DNA of 64,000 nucleotides from an uncultured Eubacterium sp. (GTDB lineage: Bacteria; Bacillota; Clostridia; Oscillospirales; Acutalibacteraceae), in contig CALWID010000003.1 in the NCBI GenBank assembly GCA_944380635.1, positions 1-64,000 of the forward strand. The letters run 5' to 3'. Under the pieces are notes generated by a model, which was not told the DNA's origin, did not search any database, and saw only the letters and a program-made list of their open reading frames with translations. Positions 8,932-18,777 of this stretch are shown here, piece after piece (the stretch's first letter is position 1; every line of letters begins with the position of its first letter). The position numbers and the translations under genes are program-made.

Positions 8932-11900
8932 TGCTGAATTTGATATTAGGCCGTGCCGGTTACGGCAAAACCGATTTTTGTTTTAATAAAATAAATTCTC
9001 TTGCTGAAAGCGGAAATAAAAATATACTGCTCATCACACCGGAGCAGTATAATTTTACCGCTGAAAAAAAACTTTTGACAATGCTGGGCGAAAGCAGGGT
9101 AAATTATGTTCAAAATCTATCTTTTACCCGCCTTTCAAATGAACTTAAAAGGCTTTACGGCGGCGATATTCTGCCGGTTCTGTCAAAAGGCGCAAAAGCC
9201 GTTTTAATGAAGAAGGCAATGGAATCTGTTAAGGATGAACTTTCCGTTTTTTCCAAGAAAACAAAAATGATGTCCTTCATTTCCTCAATGATTGATATTT
9301 ACGATGAAATGAAATCCTGCTCAAAATCATGGCAGGAAATTAAAACGGCGTCCGAAAAAATTAATAAAAAACTTCTTTCGGGTAAACTTTCAGATATTTC
9401 TAAAATAATCGAAAAATATGAGGAAATAATATCAGGCGTTTATTATGATTCGGCAGATGAATTTACGCGGCTTTATCTTAAACTTGCCGAAACTTCCTAT
9501 TTAAAAGGCAAAACGGTTTTTATAGACGGTTTTAACGGCTTTGTTGCTAACGAGATAAAAATTCTTGAACTTATTATTAAAGATGCCGATGATGTTTATA
9601 TAACCCTCACCACGGATTCATACGGCAAAAACGATGAATATGATTTGTTTGCCTACATAAATAAAACAGCGTCTTCTGTAATTAGAATAGCGGAAGAATT
9701 CGGCGTAGAGTATAGTATTCGCAACCTTACGCATAATTACAGAACTAATAACAATTACCTGCTCTGCTGCGAAAAGGAGATATATTCGCAAAACGGCGCC
9801 GTTATAAATGAAAAGCCTGATTCCGTTTGCATCTATAAGGCAAAAAGCGTACCGGATGAGTGCGATTTCGCTGCTCTTATGATAAAAAAACAATTAAGAA
9901 AAGGTTATAAAGCGGGCGATATAGCCGTGATTTGCAGGGATGCGGAAAAATACAGAAGTGAACTTGCCTATGCGTTCAGAAAATATGAAATTCCGTTTTT
10001 TGATGATGAGCGGCAAAGTATAAGCGCCCAGCCCGTGGTTGCTTTTGTTCGTTTTTTGCTTAGAACGGTTATATATTCATTCAGATCTGATGATATATTA
10101 AGCCTTGCAAAAACGGGGCTTACCGCTCTTGATATGAAAGATGTTAACGCCCTTGAAAATTATATTTATATGTGGAGTATCAGCGGAATTAAAAAGTGGC
10201 GTTCTCCTTTTGTTAACTCCGCAAAAGGATTTACTTCAAAACTTTCCGAATATGACCAAACAGTGCTGGATAAACTGAATGAGTCTCGGGAATATCTTTA
10301 TTCGCGTTTAAGTAAATTTAAGAACGCCGTGCATGATGCTGACGCTTCTCAGATTAGCGCCGCGGTTTATAATGCGCTTTTATCTTTCGGCGCTAACCGA
10401 AAATTAAAATCCCTTGCCCATGACCTTAATGATTTCGGCAGAAATGCTCTTGCTGATGAGCAGCAGCGTGTTTGGGAACTTCTTATGGAAATTCTTAATG
10501 ACTTGGCAGTGGTTTCCGGTGAAGAAAAAATGACGGTAAAGGATTATGCAGACCTCTTTACCATAATGATTAATTCGGAAGACCTCGGCGTTTTGCCGCA
10601 GGGCATAGACTGCGTTCAGTTTGGCCAGGCAGACAGAATGAGAGCGGATAACCCTAAGATAGTTTTTGTTCTCGGCGCAAATGAAGGAGAATTCCCGAAA
10701 TCAGTATTCAGCGGCGGACTGCTTACCGAGAGCGACAGAGTTATTCTCAGCGAAAATGATTTTACTTTATACTCTTTCGGTGAAACTCTTTCTTTTCAGG
10801 AAAGATATTTTGCTTATATGGCGCTCAGCGTTGCCTCAGAACGGCTTTTTGTTTCGTATGAGGGTAATGTTAAAAATGACGCTCCGTCGTCAATAATTAC
10901 CTCTATGCTGTCTTTATATCCAAATGCAGAAGTTTTACGGCGGGAGGATATTCCGGAAACTCAACTTGTAGAAAGCAAAACTTCCGCTTTTGACCTTATG
11001 GCGGCAAAATTTGAGGATAATACTCCGTTTTCCGAATCTCTTAAAAAATATTTTGAAAATAACGGCAGATACTCATCAATTAAGCTTCTTTTTGATAATG
11101 ATGAGATAACGCTGAGTAATAAAGAAAATTCAACAAAACTTTTCGGTAGGGATATGTTTTTATCCGCGTCAAGGCTTGAGGATTATTTTAACTGCAGATT
11201 CAGATATTTCTGCAAATTCGGCCTTATGGCTCGGCCTATTCAAAAAGCGCAGATGAACGCTATGCAGACCGGCACTGTAATTCATTATGTGCTTCAAAAT
11301 GTGCTTGAGAATATCGGCACTGAAAAACTTGCCGGCGAAAGCGAAGAACATATAAGAATAATAGTTAATAAATATCTTAATCAGTATTTTGATACGCAAC
11401 TCGGTGATACGGCTGAATTTTCAAAGCGGTTCAAATATCAGTTTATGCGTATTTCCAAAATGCTTTACAGCGTTGTAATGCGCCTTGCCGATGAATTTTC
11501 ACATTCATCTTTTACCGCCGAGGCATTTGAACTTTCAATTGATAAGGATGGCGATGTTCAGCCTGCCGTTATAGAACTTAAAGACGGTTCCGTTCGCATA
11601 AGGGGCGCTGTAGACCGCGTTGATGTGCTTGATAAAAACGGAGAAAAATATATCCGCGTCGTTGATTACAAATCGGGAAAGAAAACTTTTAAACTTTCAG
11701 ATGTGATTTACGGTCTTAATCTTCAAATGTTTGTTTATCTTTTTACAATCTGTTCTGATAAAAGCAGTAAATTCAGCGGAATTCCTGCCGGCGTGCTTTA
11801 TATGCACGCGTCAAGAAAAGTTTTCTCCGTGGACGGTAAGGTTACTCAGGATATAATCTCCTCTGATACTGATTCGGAGTATAAAATGAAAGGTATTGTG

Positions 11901-12260
11901 CTTTATGATGAAGAGCACGATATACTTAATGATATGGAGGACGGCGTTAAGGGCAGATTTATTCCCGTTTCCTACACTAAAAGCGGTTTAAAAGGCTGTT
12001 TTGCCTCGCTTGAAGGTCTCGGCAGGATAGCAAAGAAGATAAACAGCCTGATTGCAGAAATGGGCAACGGACTTCACGAAGGTCATATTGAGCAAAATCC
12101 GATAGACGGCAAAGACCACGAACATACATGTGAATACTGCGATTACGGCGATGTCTGCGCAAGCAGAAAATATATTAATAAACACGAAATGAAACAGATG
12201 AATGATGCTGAGGTAATTTCCGCTTTAGAGGAGGTGCAAGACGGTGAAAAAATGGACTGA
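8931..12260 (+). CDS. addB: ATP-dependent nuclease subunit B AddB
   Basis: AddB is one half of AddAB, the RecBCD-like helicase-nuclease that resects double-strand breaks and recognises Chi. At 1109 aa it matches the family. Residues 4-14 hold the P-loop (ILGRAGYGKT). The RecB-family nuclease domain near the C-terminus has RGAVDRVDV and VVDYKSGKK, where the Asp and Lys are catalytic. The four-cysteine iron-sulfur staple is visible as one Cys in DYFNCRFRYFC and three in HTCEYCDYGDVC. The gene overlaps addA by 17 nt, so the two subunits are translationally coupled. Confidence 0.95.
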   Translation: MLNLILGRAGYGKTDFCFNKINSLAESGNKNILLITPEQYNFTAEKKLLTMLGESRVNYVQNLSFTRLSNELKRLYGGDILPVLSKGAKAVLMKKAMESVKDELSVFSKKTKMMSFISSMIDIYDEMKSCSKSWQEIKTASEKINKKLLSGKLSDISKIIEKYEEIISGVYYDSADEFTRLYLKLAETSYLKGKTVFIDGFNGFVANEIKILELIIKDADDVYITLTTDSYGKNDEYDLFAYINKTASSVIRIAEEFGVEYSIRNLTHNYRTNNNYLLCCEKEIYSQNGAVINEKPDSVCIYKAKSVPDECDFAALMIKKQLRKGYKAGDIAVICRDAEKYRSELAYAFRKYEIPFFDDERQSISAQPVVAFVRFLLRTVIYSFRSDDILSLAKTGLTALDMKDVNALENYIYMWSISGIKKWRSPFVNSAKGFTSKLSEYDQTVLDKLNESREYLYSRLSKFKNAVHDADASQISAAVYNALLSFGANRKLKSLAHDLNDFGRNALADEQQRVWELLMEILNDLAVVSGEEKMTVKDYADLFTIMINSEDLGVLPQGIDCVQFGQADRMRADNPKIVFVLGANEGEFPKSVFSGGLLTESDRVILSENDFTLYSFGETLSFQERYFAYMALSVASERLFVSYEGNVKNDAPSSIITSMLSLYPNAEVLRREDIPETQLVESKTSAFDLMAAKFEDNTPFSESLKKYFENNGRYSSIKLLFDNDEITLSNKENSTKLFGRDMFLSASRLEDYFNCRFRYFCKFGLMARPIQKAQMNAMQTGTVIHYVLQNVLENIGTEKLAGESEEHIRIIVNKYLNQYFDTQLGDTAEFSKRFKYQFMRISKMLYSVVMRLADEFSHSSFTAEAFELSIDKDGDVQPAVIELKDGSVRIRGAVDRVDVLDKNGEKYIRVVDYKSGKKTFKLSDVIYGLNLQMFVYLFTICSDKSSKFSGIPAGVLYMHASRKVFSVDGKVTQDIISSDTDSEYKMKGIVLYDEEHDILNDMEDGVKGRFIPVSYTKSGLKGCFASLEGLGRIAKKINSLIAEMGNGLHEGHIEQNPIDGKDHEHTCEYCDYGDVCASRKYINKHEMKQMNDAEVISALEEVQDGEKMD

Positions 12261-15200
12261 GCCGCAGCAAGACGCCATAAACGCCAAAGGCGGTAATATC
12301 ATTGTTTCCGCTGCGGCGGGTTCGGGTAAAACGGCAGTGCTTGTTGAGCGAGTTGTCAGAATCATAACTGATGAAAATAATCCCGTTGATATTGATAAAC
12401 TTCTTGTTGTAACTTTCACTATTCCCGCAGCCGCCGAAATGAAAGCGCGAATTTCATCACGGCTTGAAGAAATGCTGCGCAGTTCACCAAAAAACAGACG
12501 AATTATGCGTCAGTTATCTTTACTTCCGTCTGCAAAAATATGTACTATTGATGCGTTTTGCCATAATCTTGTAAGAGAAAACTTCTTTGAATTGTCCGTT
12601 AATCAGGATTTTACTGTTCTTGATAATTCTGAAGCGAATATTCTTTCCGATAATGCGCTTAATACCGTTCTTGATGAGTTTTATGAGGAAAATAATGCGG
12701 ATTTTATAAAACTTGTTGAAACACTATCCAATCCTAAAGATGAATCGGGCCTTATTTCCGCTGTTAAAAGAACTTATAACTATATTTCCGCTCAGCCCGT
12801 GCCGCTTGCTTGGTTAAATCGTGCCGTTGAGGAGTACAGACCAGGCGTTTCGTTTAAGAACAGTATTTGGTATCAGAATGCCGCGGAATATATTTCAGAC
12901 AGGCTTAATTACGGCCTAAAACTTATTGAAGAATGCCTTGCCTTTATTATTCCGACTGACACCTGCGCAGGATATTACGGAGAAATTTTAGACGGCGATA
13001 AGAGCATATTTAAAAATCTTTTGAGCGCTTTTGAGAACGGCTGGGACGAACTTATTGAAGAACTGTCAAAAGTTTCGTTCAGAAGATTTTATCCGTCAAA
13101 AAAGAATATTGATGTTCCTCTTTATAAAGATGAGATAGTTGCCCGCAGGGCTTTTTACAAGGGAATTGTTGATTCATTAAAGAAAGAAATAACTATTCCC
13201 AAAGAAAAATTTGAAGAGGATAACAAGGCGCTTTATCCCATTCTTAAAATGTTATATAAAGTTGTTGAGCGTTATATAGAAGAATATATGAAACTTAAAA
13301 ATGAAAGAAACGCTTATACTTTTAGTGACATTCTGCATTTTGCGCTTAATCTTTTAATGGATATTGATGAAAACGGAAATATCGTTAAATCAAATTTTGC
13401 AAAAGATTTGCAGTCGTCATATTATGAAATACTTGTTGACGAGTATCAGGATACTAATGAGGCGCAGGATACTTTGTTTGCACTTCTTTCAAACGGTGAA
13501 AACAGATTTATGGTTGGCGATGTTAAGCAAAGTATTTATAAATTCCGCCTTGCCATGCCGTATATTTTTAACGAAAAGAAAGAAACATACAAAGATTATA
13601 ACAGAGATGATCCCGCAGGCGACGCAAGAATAATACTTGACAAAAATTTCCGCTCAAGAAAAGATATTTGCGATTTTACAAATTTCATTTTTTCAAGAAC
13701 TATGAGTGAAAAAGCCGGCGAACTTGATTATAACGAAAGGGAATATTTAAACTGCGGCGCCGACTATCCCGAAAAAAACGAACCGTGCATACGCCTGGAG
13801 ATAACTGACGGCTGTAAATTAGCGGATTTAGATGAAAACGAGGCTGTTTCAATCGCCAAAATCATTAAGCAAAAAGTAGAATCCCATGAAAAAATTTCTG
13901 ACGGCGGTGCTTTGAGGGATATTAATTACGGCGATTTTGCCATTCTCTTAAGAAACAGCAAAAAGCATGTTGATAATTACAGCCGTGTTCTTAATTCCTG
14001 CGGAATTCCAACAATAGGCGAAACCGATTCAAATCTGCTTGATTGCGCGGAAATCAAAATGATAATATCTCTTTTAAGGGTAATAGACAATCCTTCAAGG
14101 GATGTTCCGCTTCTTGCCGTAATGATGTCTCCTTTTTACGGCTTTACCGCGGATGAACTTGCCGCCGTTAAACTTGAAAGCGGCGGCGCTAAACACAGCC
14201 TTTATACAAGCGTTGTAAATTCCAAATCTCAAAAAGCGGTTGAGTTTATAAAGGAAATTCAAATGTTTTCCAAAACCGCCGTATCAATGAGTATTTCTTC
14301 GTTTATTCGTTATATATGCGAATATAAAAGCGTTTTCGCGTTTATTAATGCTCTCGGGAATGCTCAGCAGAGAAACGCAAATATAAACGCCTTTATTGCC
14401 TTTGCGCAGAATTTTGATTCTTCTTCAGGGGTAGGGCTTACTTCTTTTCTGCGCCTTGTGGACGGAATTGCCGAAACTGATGACGGAATAAAAGCGGCAA
14501 AACTCAGCGAAGGCAGCGAGAATGCCGTAAAAATAATGAGCATTCACCATTCAAAGGGTCTGGAATTCCCCGTTGTTATACTTGCAGGCACTGAAAGAAA
14601 GTATAATTTTGACGATTTGTATAAAAATATTATTTTTAATGAAAAGTACGGAATTGCCCTTAAACGGCATAATGAGGAAAAACTTTACAGGGCGGAAACT
14701 CTGCAAAGTAAAATAATGAAAAATATTAATAAAGGCTCTGCTTTAAGCGAAGATTTGCGTGTGCTATATGTTGCTGTTACAAGGGCAAAAGAGCAGTTTA
14801 TCGCAATGATTTCTTTGGAAAATCTTGAAAAAAGGGTGAATACAGACGCTGTAAAAATTGCGTCGGGCAGAGTAGAGCCGTGTGTCTGCCGAGACATCAG
14901 CCGCGATTCTGATTTGTTGCTCTGCGCTGCACTTGCGCATAAGGACGGCGCTGTGCTGAGAAAATTTTCACCGGTTAAAATTAATGTTGCGGATGATGAT
15001 TTTCGCATTGATATTCATATTTCTCAACTTCAGACGGTTGAAAACGATATTACAGCCGAAGAGCCTGCTAAACCTGATGAAGATATTATTAAGTTAATTG
15101 ATGACAGAATCAGTTATAAATACCCCGGCTTGAAAAATTCCCGTATACCGGCAAAATTAAACGCCTCTGAACTTGATAAGAAAGATACTCAAATGGAATT

Positions 15201-15738
15201 TTTCGCGCTCTCAAAACCCGCGTTTATGAACGAAGGCGGGCTTACTCCGGGTCAAAAAGGCACTGCTATGCACACTTTTATGCAGTTTTGTGATTACGGC
15301 GCGGCGCGTGATAATATTGAGTCTGAAATATCAAGGCTTAAAAATAAAGGTTTTATAAGCAGTGTTCAGGCGGATTCGCTGAACAGAAAAGAACTTTTGG
15401 AATTTTTCACAAGCGATTTTGCAAATCAAATGTTTTCCGCTGATAATATTTACAGGGAAATAAAATTGTCATCATTTGTAAGCGCAAGTGAAATTTTTGA
15501 TACCGATTCTGATGAAAAGGTTCTTGTAAGAGGTATTTCAGACTGCGTTTTTGAAAAAAACGGCGAACTTATTCTTGTTGATTATAAGACTGACAGAGTT
15601 AAAACCGAGTCTGAACTTCTTGACAGGTATAAAAACCAGATTGCGTTTTACAGGAAAGTTATTGAAAAAACTTTGAATAAACCCGTTAAAAAAGCGGTTT
15701 TATATTCATTTTATCTTTCAAAAGTGTGCGAATACTGA
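12244..15738 (+). CDS. addA: ATP-dependent helicase/nuclease subunit A AddA
   Basis: AddA is the 1164-aa UvrD-like motor and 3'-strand nuclease of the AddAB break-processing complex. The Walker A AAAGSGKT is at residues 23-30. Walker B-like ILVDEYQDTNEAQ, NFRSRKDIC, MSIHHSKGLEFPVVI and LYVAVTRAKEQ mark the SF1 helicase motifs. The nuclease motif is GISDCVF followed by LVDYKTDRV near the C-terminus. Motif Ia reads TFTIPAAAEMK rather than the usual TFTNAAAAEM, a small deviation. The start is a GTG at 12244 with a strong GAGGAGG upstream that lies inside addB. Confidence 0.95.
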   Translation: MKKWTEPQQDAINAKGGNIIVSAAAGSGKTAVLVERVVRIITDENNPVDIDKLLVVTFTIPAAAEMKARISSRLEEMLRSSPKNRRIMRQLSLLPSAKICTIDAFCHNLVRENFFELSVNQDFTVLDNSEANILSDNALNTVLDEFYEENNADFIKLVETLSNPKDESGLISAVKRTYNYISAQPVPLAWLNRAVEEYRPGVSFKNSIWYQNAAEYISDRLNYGLKLIEECLAFIIPTDTCAGYYGEILDGDKSIFKNLLSAFENGWDELIEELSKVSFRRFYPSKKNIDVPLYKDEIVARRAFYKGIVDSLKKEITIPKEKFEEDNKALYPILKMLYKVVERYIEEYMKLKNERNAYTFSDILHFALNLLMDIDENGNIVKSNFAKDLQSSYYEILVDEYQDTNEAQDTLFALLSNGENRFMVGDVKQSIYKFRLAMPYIFNEKKETYKDYNRDDPAGDARIILDKNFRSRKDICDFTNFIFSRTMSEKAGELDYNEREYLNCGADYPEKNEPCIRLEITDGCKLADLDENEAVSIAKIIKQKVESHEKISDGGALRDINYGDFAILLRNSKKHVDNYSRVLNSCGIPTIGETDSNLLDCAEIKMIISLLRVIDNPSRDVPLLAVMMSPFYGFTADELAAVKLESGGAKHSLYTSVVNSKSQKAVEFIKEIQMFSKTAVSMSISSFIRYICEYKSVFAFINALGNAQQRNANINAFIAFAQNFDSSSGVGLTSFLRLVDGIAETDDGIKAAKLSEGSENAVKIMSIHHSKGLEFPVVILAGTERKYNFDDLYKNIIFNEKYGIALKRHNEEKLYRAETLQSKIMKNINKGSALSEDLRVLYVAVTRAKEQFIAMISLENLEKRVNTDAVKIASGRVEPCVCRDISRDSDLLLCAALAHKDGAVLRKFSPVKINVADDDFRIDIHISQLQTVENDITAEEPAKPDEDIIKLIDDRISYKYPGLKNSRIPAKLNASELDKKDTQMEFFALSKPAFMNEGGLTPGQKGTAMHTFMQFCDYGAARDNIESEISRLKNKGFISSVQADSLNRKELLEFFTSDFANQMFSADNIYREIKLSSFVSASEIFDTDSDEKVLVRGISDCVFEKNGELILVDYKTDRVKTESELLDRYKNQIAFYRKVIEKTLNKPVKKAVLYSFYLSKVCEY

Positions 15739-15757
15739 TAAAATGTAAAAAAAACAC

Positions 15758-15786
15758 TTGCAATTTGCGCTCACTTGTGTTATTAT
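15758..15786 (+). promoter_or_regulatory. SigA-type promoter of rpmE
   Basis: TTGCAA at 15758-15763 and TATTAT at 15781-15786 are separated by 17 bp, about 40 bp before the rpmE start. It stands in the only gap between addA and rpmE, so rpmE has its own transcript. Confidence 0.75.
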
Positions 15787-15826
15787 TCTTTAGCATTAGA
15801 AGATTTTAATTAAAGAGGTGAAAATA

Positions 15827-16030
15827 ATGAAAGACGGAATTCATCCCAAATATGATACTTGCACAGTTAAGTGCGCTTGCGGCGCAACTTATGAAACCAA
15901 GAGCACAAAAAGCGAACTCAAGGTAGATATTTGCTCCAAATGCCATCCTTTCTTCACCGGCAAACAGAAACTGGTTGATACAGGCGGCCGAGTTGATAGA
16001 TTTAATAAGAGATACGGCAAAAAGGCGTAA
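15827..16030 (+). CDS. rpmE: 50S ribosomal protein L31
   Basis: This is a 67-aa large-subunit protein of the zinc-containing C+ type. The zinc cysteines are visible in KCACG (C16, C18) and DICSKC (C36, C39), followed by the family signature HPFFTGKQK and a basic tail. The start is the ATG at 15827 after AAAGAGGTG; the in-frame GTG at 15818 is part of the ribosome binding site. The gene is monocistronic, bracketed by a consensus promoter and a terminator hairpin. The C+ form is normally the zinc-replete version; no C- paralogue was seen here. Confidence 0.95.
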   Translation: MKDGIHPKYDTCTVKCACGATYETKSTKSELKVDICSKCHPFFTGKQKLVDTGGRVDRFNKRYGKKA

Positions 16031-16039
16031 CTACAAATT

Positions 16040-16069
16040 AAGGCAGCGGTTTCGTTGCCTTTTTTCTTT
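16040..16069 (+). terminator. intrinsic terminator of rpmE
   Basis: A 9-bp stem (16040-16048 with 16053-16061, one G-T pair) with a GTTT loop is followed by a T-rich run. It lies 10 bp after the rpmE stop. Confidence 0.8.
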
Positions 16070-16079
16070 GGAGTAATAA

Positions 16080-16700
16080 ATGTTGGAATACAAAACTGTT
16101 GAAAGGGAATCCTACGCTGAATTTATTGAGAAGAAATCAAGGTTTATCGGTTATGTAAAGCCTGTTTCCTCGGCTCAGGAAGCACAGGATTTTATATCAG
16201 CCGTAAAAAGTAAAAACAGAGAGGCAACGCATAATGTTCCGGCATATGTTTTGCGTGATAATAATATTCAGCGCTGCAGCGATGACGGCGAACCCTCAGG
16301 CACTGCGGGTGCGCCAGTGCTTGATGTTATTCTTAAAAGCGGAGTTAAAGATGTCTGCGTGGTTGTTACTCGCTATTTCGGAGGCGTTCTGCTTGGCGCC
16401 GGCGGACTTGTCAGAGCATATTCTCACGCTTCAAAAATCGCACTTGACGCCGGCGGAATAATCACTATGGCTCCGTGTGCCGTGCTTCAGGTTGAAGTTG
16501 ATTATTCATATTATGAAAGAATACATATTATGCTTGAGGAATGCGGCGCCAATATTGAGAATTGCGTTTTTGCCGATGATGTTAAAATCGTTTTTTCTGT
16601 TCGCGATAACAGATGTGATGAAATATCGCAGAAACTTACGGAGATAAGCGCAGGCAGATATTCCTTTGTTAAAACAGGGGAAAAGTTTGCTAAAATATAA
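16080..16700 (+). CDS. YigZ/IMPACT family protein
   Basis: This 206-aa protein matches the bacterial YigZ family (UPF0029 N-domain plus DUF1949 C-domain). The hallmark sequence is at the N-terminus: SRFIGYVKPV, then ATHNVPAYVL, DDGEPSGTAGAPVL and VVVTRYFGGVLLGAGGLVRAY. The fold resembles the RNA-binding domain of elongation factors. The bacterial role is not settled; eukaryotic IMPACT regulates Gcn2. The ATG at 16080 follows TTGGAG. Transcription probably continues weakly through the rpmE terminator, as no separate promoter was recognised. Confidence 0.9.
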   Translation: MLEYKTVERESYAEFIEKKSRFIGYVKPVSSAQEAQDFISAVKSKNREATHNVPAYVLRDNNIQRCSDDGEPSGTAGAPVLDVILKSGVKDVCVVVTRYFGGVLLGAGGLVRAYSHASKIALDAGGIITMAPCAVLQVEVDYSYYERIHIMLEECGANIENCVFADDVKIVFSVRDNRCDEISQKLTEISAGRYSFVKTGEKFAKI

Positions 16701-16727
16701 AAATCCCGTGCAATCGCACGGGATTTT
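16700..16727. terminator. bidirectional terminator between convergent genes
   Basis: A perfect 12-bp stem (16700-16711 with 16716-16727) with a 4-nt AATC loop has A and T runs on its two sides. It separates the plus-strand yigZ gene from the minus-strand metallophosphoesterase gene and can serve both. Confidence 0.88.
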
Positions 16728-16751
16728 ACCTGCTTTTAAGGGCGCGTTAAG

Positions 16752-17600
16752 TTAATCAAATTTGTCTTTTTCAAGATATATAACATTAATTTCAGGGTGG
16801 TTAAAAAGCCTCAGCGGAAATTCCGCGTTGCCCAGACCGCGGCTTACTATAAGGCGCGGTCTTTCTCCGAATGAGCCTTTGGCGTATTTGGGGAAAAGTC
16901 CCTGACCCGGGCTGTATATAGGGCCTATAAACGGCAGAATAAACTGACCTCCGTGCGCGTGCCCTGATAACTGCAAATCAAAATCGTACTGACTGTAATT
17001 ATTTTCCTTTACGCTTTCAAAATTTTCCGGGAAATGGCTCAAAACTATTTTAAAACCGTTAAGTCTGTCTAATTTTTCAAAATACGGTTTCATATCTTTA
17101 TATTTGAAAGTTCCCTTTTTTCTGGCCTTGTAATCCTTAAAATCCGCCTGGTTTTCATCAAGGCCCAAAAAAGTTATAACGCTTGAATTAATTTCTGTCT
17201 GCGCTGTTTCGTTGAGCAAAACAGTAAATCCAAGGTCAGAAAGTTCTTCCATTAATTCGCTGAAATTCTCAAGCCGCCGTTCGTGGTTTCCTGTAATGTA
17301 AAAAACAGGCGCGCGGTTTAAAAGTTCTCTGCCGAATTCCATCATTTTTTCTTTGTTTTTACATTTGTCATTAATGTAATCACCGGTAACGGCAATTATA
17401 TCCGGCTTAATTTCGTCCAGTTTTTTCAAAACTTTCTTAAACGGCTTTGAATGAAGGTCCGAAAGGTGGGCTATTGTTACTCCGCCCTCTATTTTATCAC
17501 TCTGAATTATATATTCCGTTTTATCTATTGTATTGTTTTGATAATAGCAAAATACTATTAATATTAAAGTAATAATAACTGCTATAATTATATATATCAT
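16752..17600 (-). CDS. membrane-anchored metallophosphoesterase
   Basis: This 282-aa protein has one N-terminal hydrophobic segment (residues 2-22) and a calcineurin-like phosphoesterase domain. The full set of metal motifs is visible: HLSDLH (Asp, His), TGDYIN (Asp), GNHE (Asn, His), LSHFPE (His) and SGHAHGGQ (two His). It resembles the YkuE/YaeI group, which act on membrane lipids such as UDP-diacylglucosamine or lipid phosphates, but the substrate here is unknown. The start follows GAGGTAAAG. It is monocistronic on the minus strand with its own consensus promoter. Confidence 0.88.
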   Translation of the reverse strand: MIYIIIAVIITLILIVFCYYQNNTIDKTEYIIQSDKIEGGVTIAHLSDLHSKPFKKVLKKLDEIKPDIIAVTGDYINDKCKNKEKMMEFGRELLNRAPVFYITGNHERRLENFSELMEELSDLGFTVLLNETAQTEINSSVITFLGLDENQADFKDYKARKKGTFKYKDMKPYFEKLDRLNGFKIVLSHFPENFESVKENNYSQYDFDLQLSGHAHGGQFILPFIGPIYSPGQGLFPKYAKGSFGERPRLIVSRGLGNAEFPLRLFNHPEINVIYLEKDKFD

Positions 17601-17619
17601 AAATCTTTACCTCATTTTG

Positions 17620-17648
17620 ATAATAAACGGTTGAAAAGAATATGTCAA
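17620..17648 (-). promoter_or_regulatory. SigA-type promoter of the metallophosphoesterase gene
   Basis: On the minus strand, TTGACA (17648-17643) and TATTAT (17625-17620) are separated by 17 bp, 20 bp before the start codon. The -35 box is a perfect consensus. Confidence 0.78.
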
Positions 17649-17670
17649 GCGAAAAAAATCTGAATAAAAT

Positions 17671-17700
17671 TTGAATAAAAAAGGATTTATGGTCTATAAT
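17671..17700 (+). promoter_or_regulatory. SigA-type promoter of the dGTPase-dnaG-rpoD unit
   Basis: TTGAAT at 17671-17676 and TATAAT at 17695-17700 are separated by 18 bp. It is divergent from the metallophosphoesterase promoter, and the two -35 boxes are 22 bp apart. Confidence 0.7.
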
Positions 17701-17738
17701 GCATATTATTTATCAGAATAGTGATTACGGTGATAATT

Positions 17739-18740
17739 TTGAAAAAAACTATCAGAGAAAGAGCAGAACAAACAGAAAAGGAGTTCCTGAGCAGGTACGC
17801 CTCTTTATCGTGTGAATCACGAGGGAGGGACAGGCAGGAGGAAGAATGTTCAATTCGCACTTGTTTTCAGCGTGACAGAGACAGAATTATTCATTCTTCC
17901 GCGTTCAGGCGGCTTAAGCATAAAACTCAGGTGTTTCTTGCTCCCCAAAGCGATTATTACAGAACGCGCCTTACTCACACGCTTGAAGTTGCGCAGATAG
18001 CGCGCACGGTTGCCAGAGCGTTAAGGCTTAACGAGGACCTTACTGAAGCGGCTTCTCTCGGCCATGATTTGGGGCACACGCCTTTCGGCCACGCCGGTGA
18101 AAAAGCGCTTAAAGATTTATCCGATATTGGCTTTCGCCATAATGAGCAGAGCGTGCGCGTTGTTGAAAAACTTGAAAAACAGGGCGCCGGGCTTAATTTA
18201 ACAAAAGAAGTCAGAAACGCCATTCTCTGCCACAGCGGGAAAATGAAATCTTTTACCCTTGAGGGCAGAGTTCTTCGTTACGCTGATAAGATTGCCTATA
18301 TAAATCATGATATTGATGACGCTGTTGCCGCCGGAATTATGGCAGAAGATGATATACCCGTTCATTTAAGGCAAACGCTTGGATACAGAAAAACAGAGAG
18401 AATAAACACCCTTGTTTCGGATATTATATCAAACAGCGATCAGGATATAAAAATGAGCCCCGGCTGCGAAAAGGCTTTTTTGGAACTCCGCTCGTTTATG
18501 TTTGAAAATGTATACGAAAGCGCGGTTTGCGCTCAGGAAGATGAAAAAGCGTATTACATTGTTGAAAGGCTTTATAAATATTATCTTTCAAATATTTATA
18601 AAATGCCGGATACATATATAAAAATTGCGGAAAATGAGGGAACTCAGCGGGCTGTTTGCGATTATATCGCGGGTATGAGCGATACATACGCTCTTAAAGA
18701 GTATAACAGATTATTTATTCCGAGATTTGCTGAGTTTTAA
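17739..18740 (+). CDS. dGTP triphosphohydrolase-like protein
   Basis: This HD-domain protein of about 333 aa is related to dGTPase, which splits dGTP into deoxyguanosine and triphosphate and controls nucleotide pools. The signature is strong: RGRDRQEEEC, SSAFRRLKHKTQVF, DYYRTRLTHTLEVAQIAR and the metal motif GHDLGHTPFGHAGE, followed by YADKIAYINHDIDDA. The start is uncertain. GTG at 17721 or 17730, or TTG at 17739 after a weak GGTGA, all give an open frame; I prefer 17739 because family members start near this point. It precedes dnaG, as is common in Clostridia. Confidence 0.88.
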   Translation: MKKTIRERAEQTEKEFLSRYASLSCESRGRDRQEEECSIRTCFQRDRDRIIHSSAFRRLKHKTQVFLAPQSDYYRTRLTHTLEVAQIARTVARALRLNEDLTEAASLGHDLGHTPFGHAGEKALKDLSDIGFRHNEQSVRVVEKLEKQGAGLNLTKEVRNAILCHSGKMKSFTLEGRVLRYADKIAYINHDIDDAVAAGIMAEDDIPVHLRQTLGYRKTERINTLVSDIISNSDQDIKMSPGCEKAFLELRSFMFENVYESAVCAQEDEKAYYIVERLYKYYLSNIYKMPDTYIKIAENEGTQRAVCDYIAGMSDTYALKEYNRLFIPRFAEF

Positions 18741-18777
18741 AATATATTTATAAATTGCGAAGAAAGGAGTTGTTAAT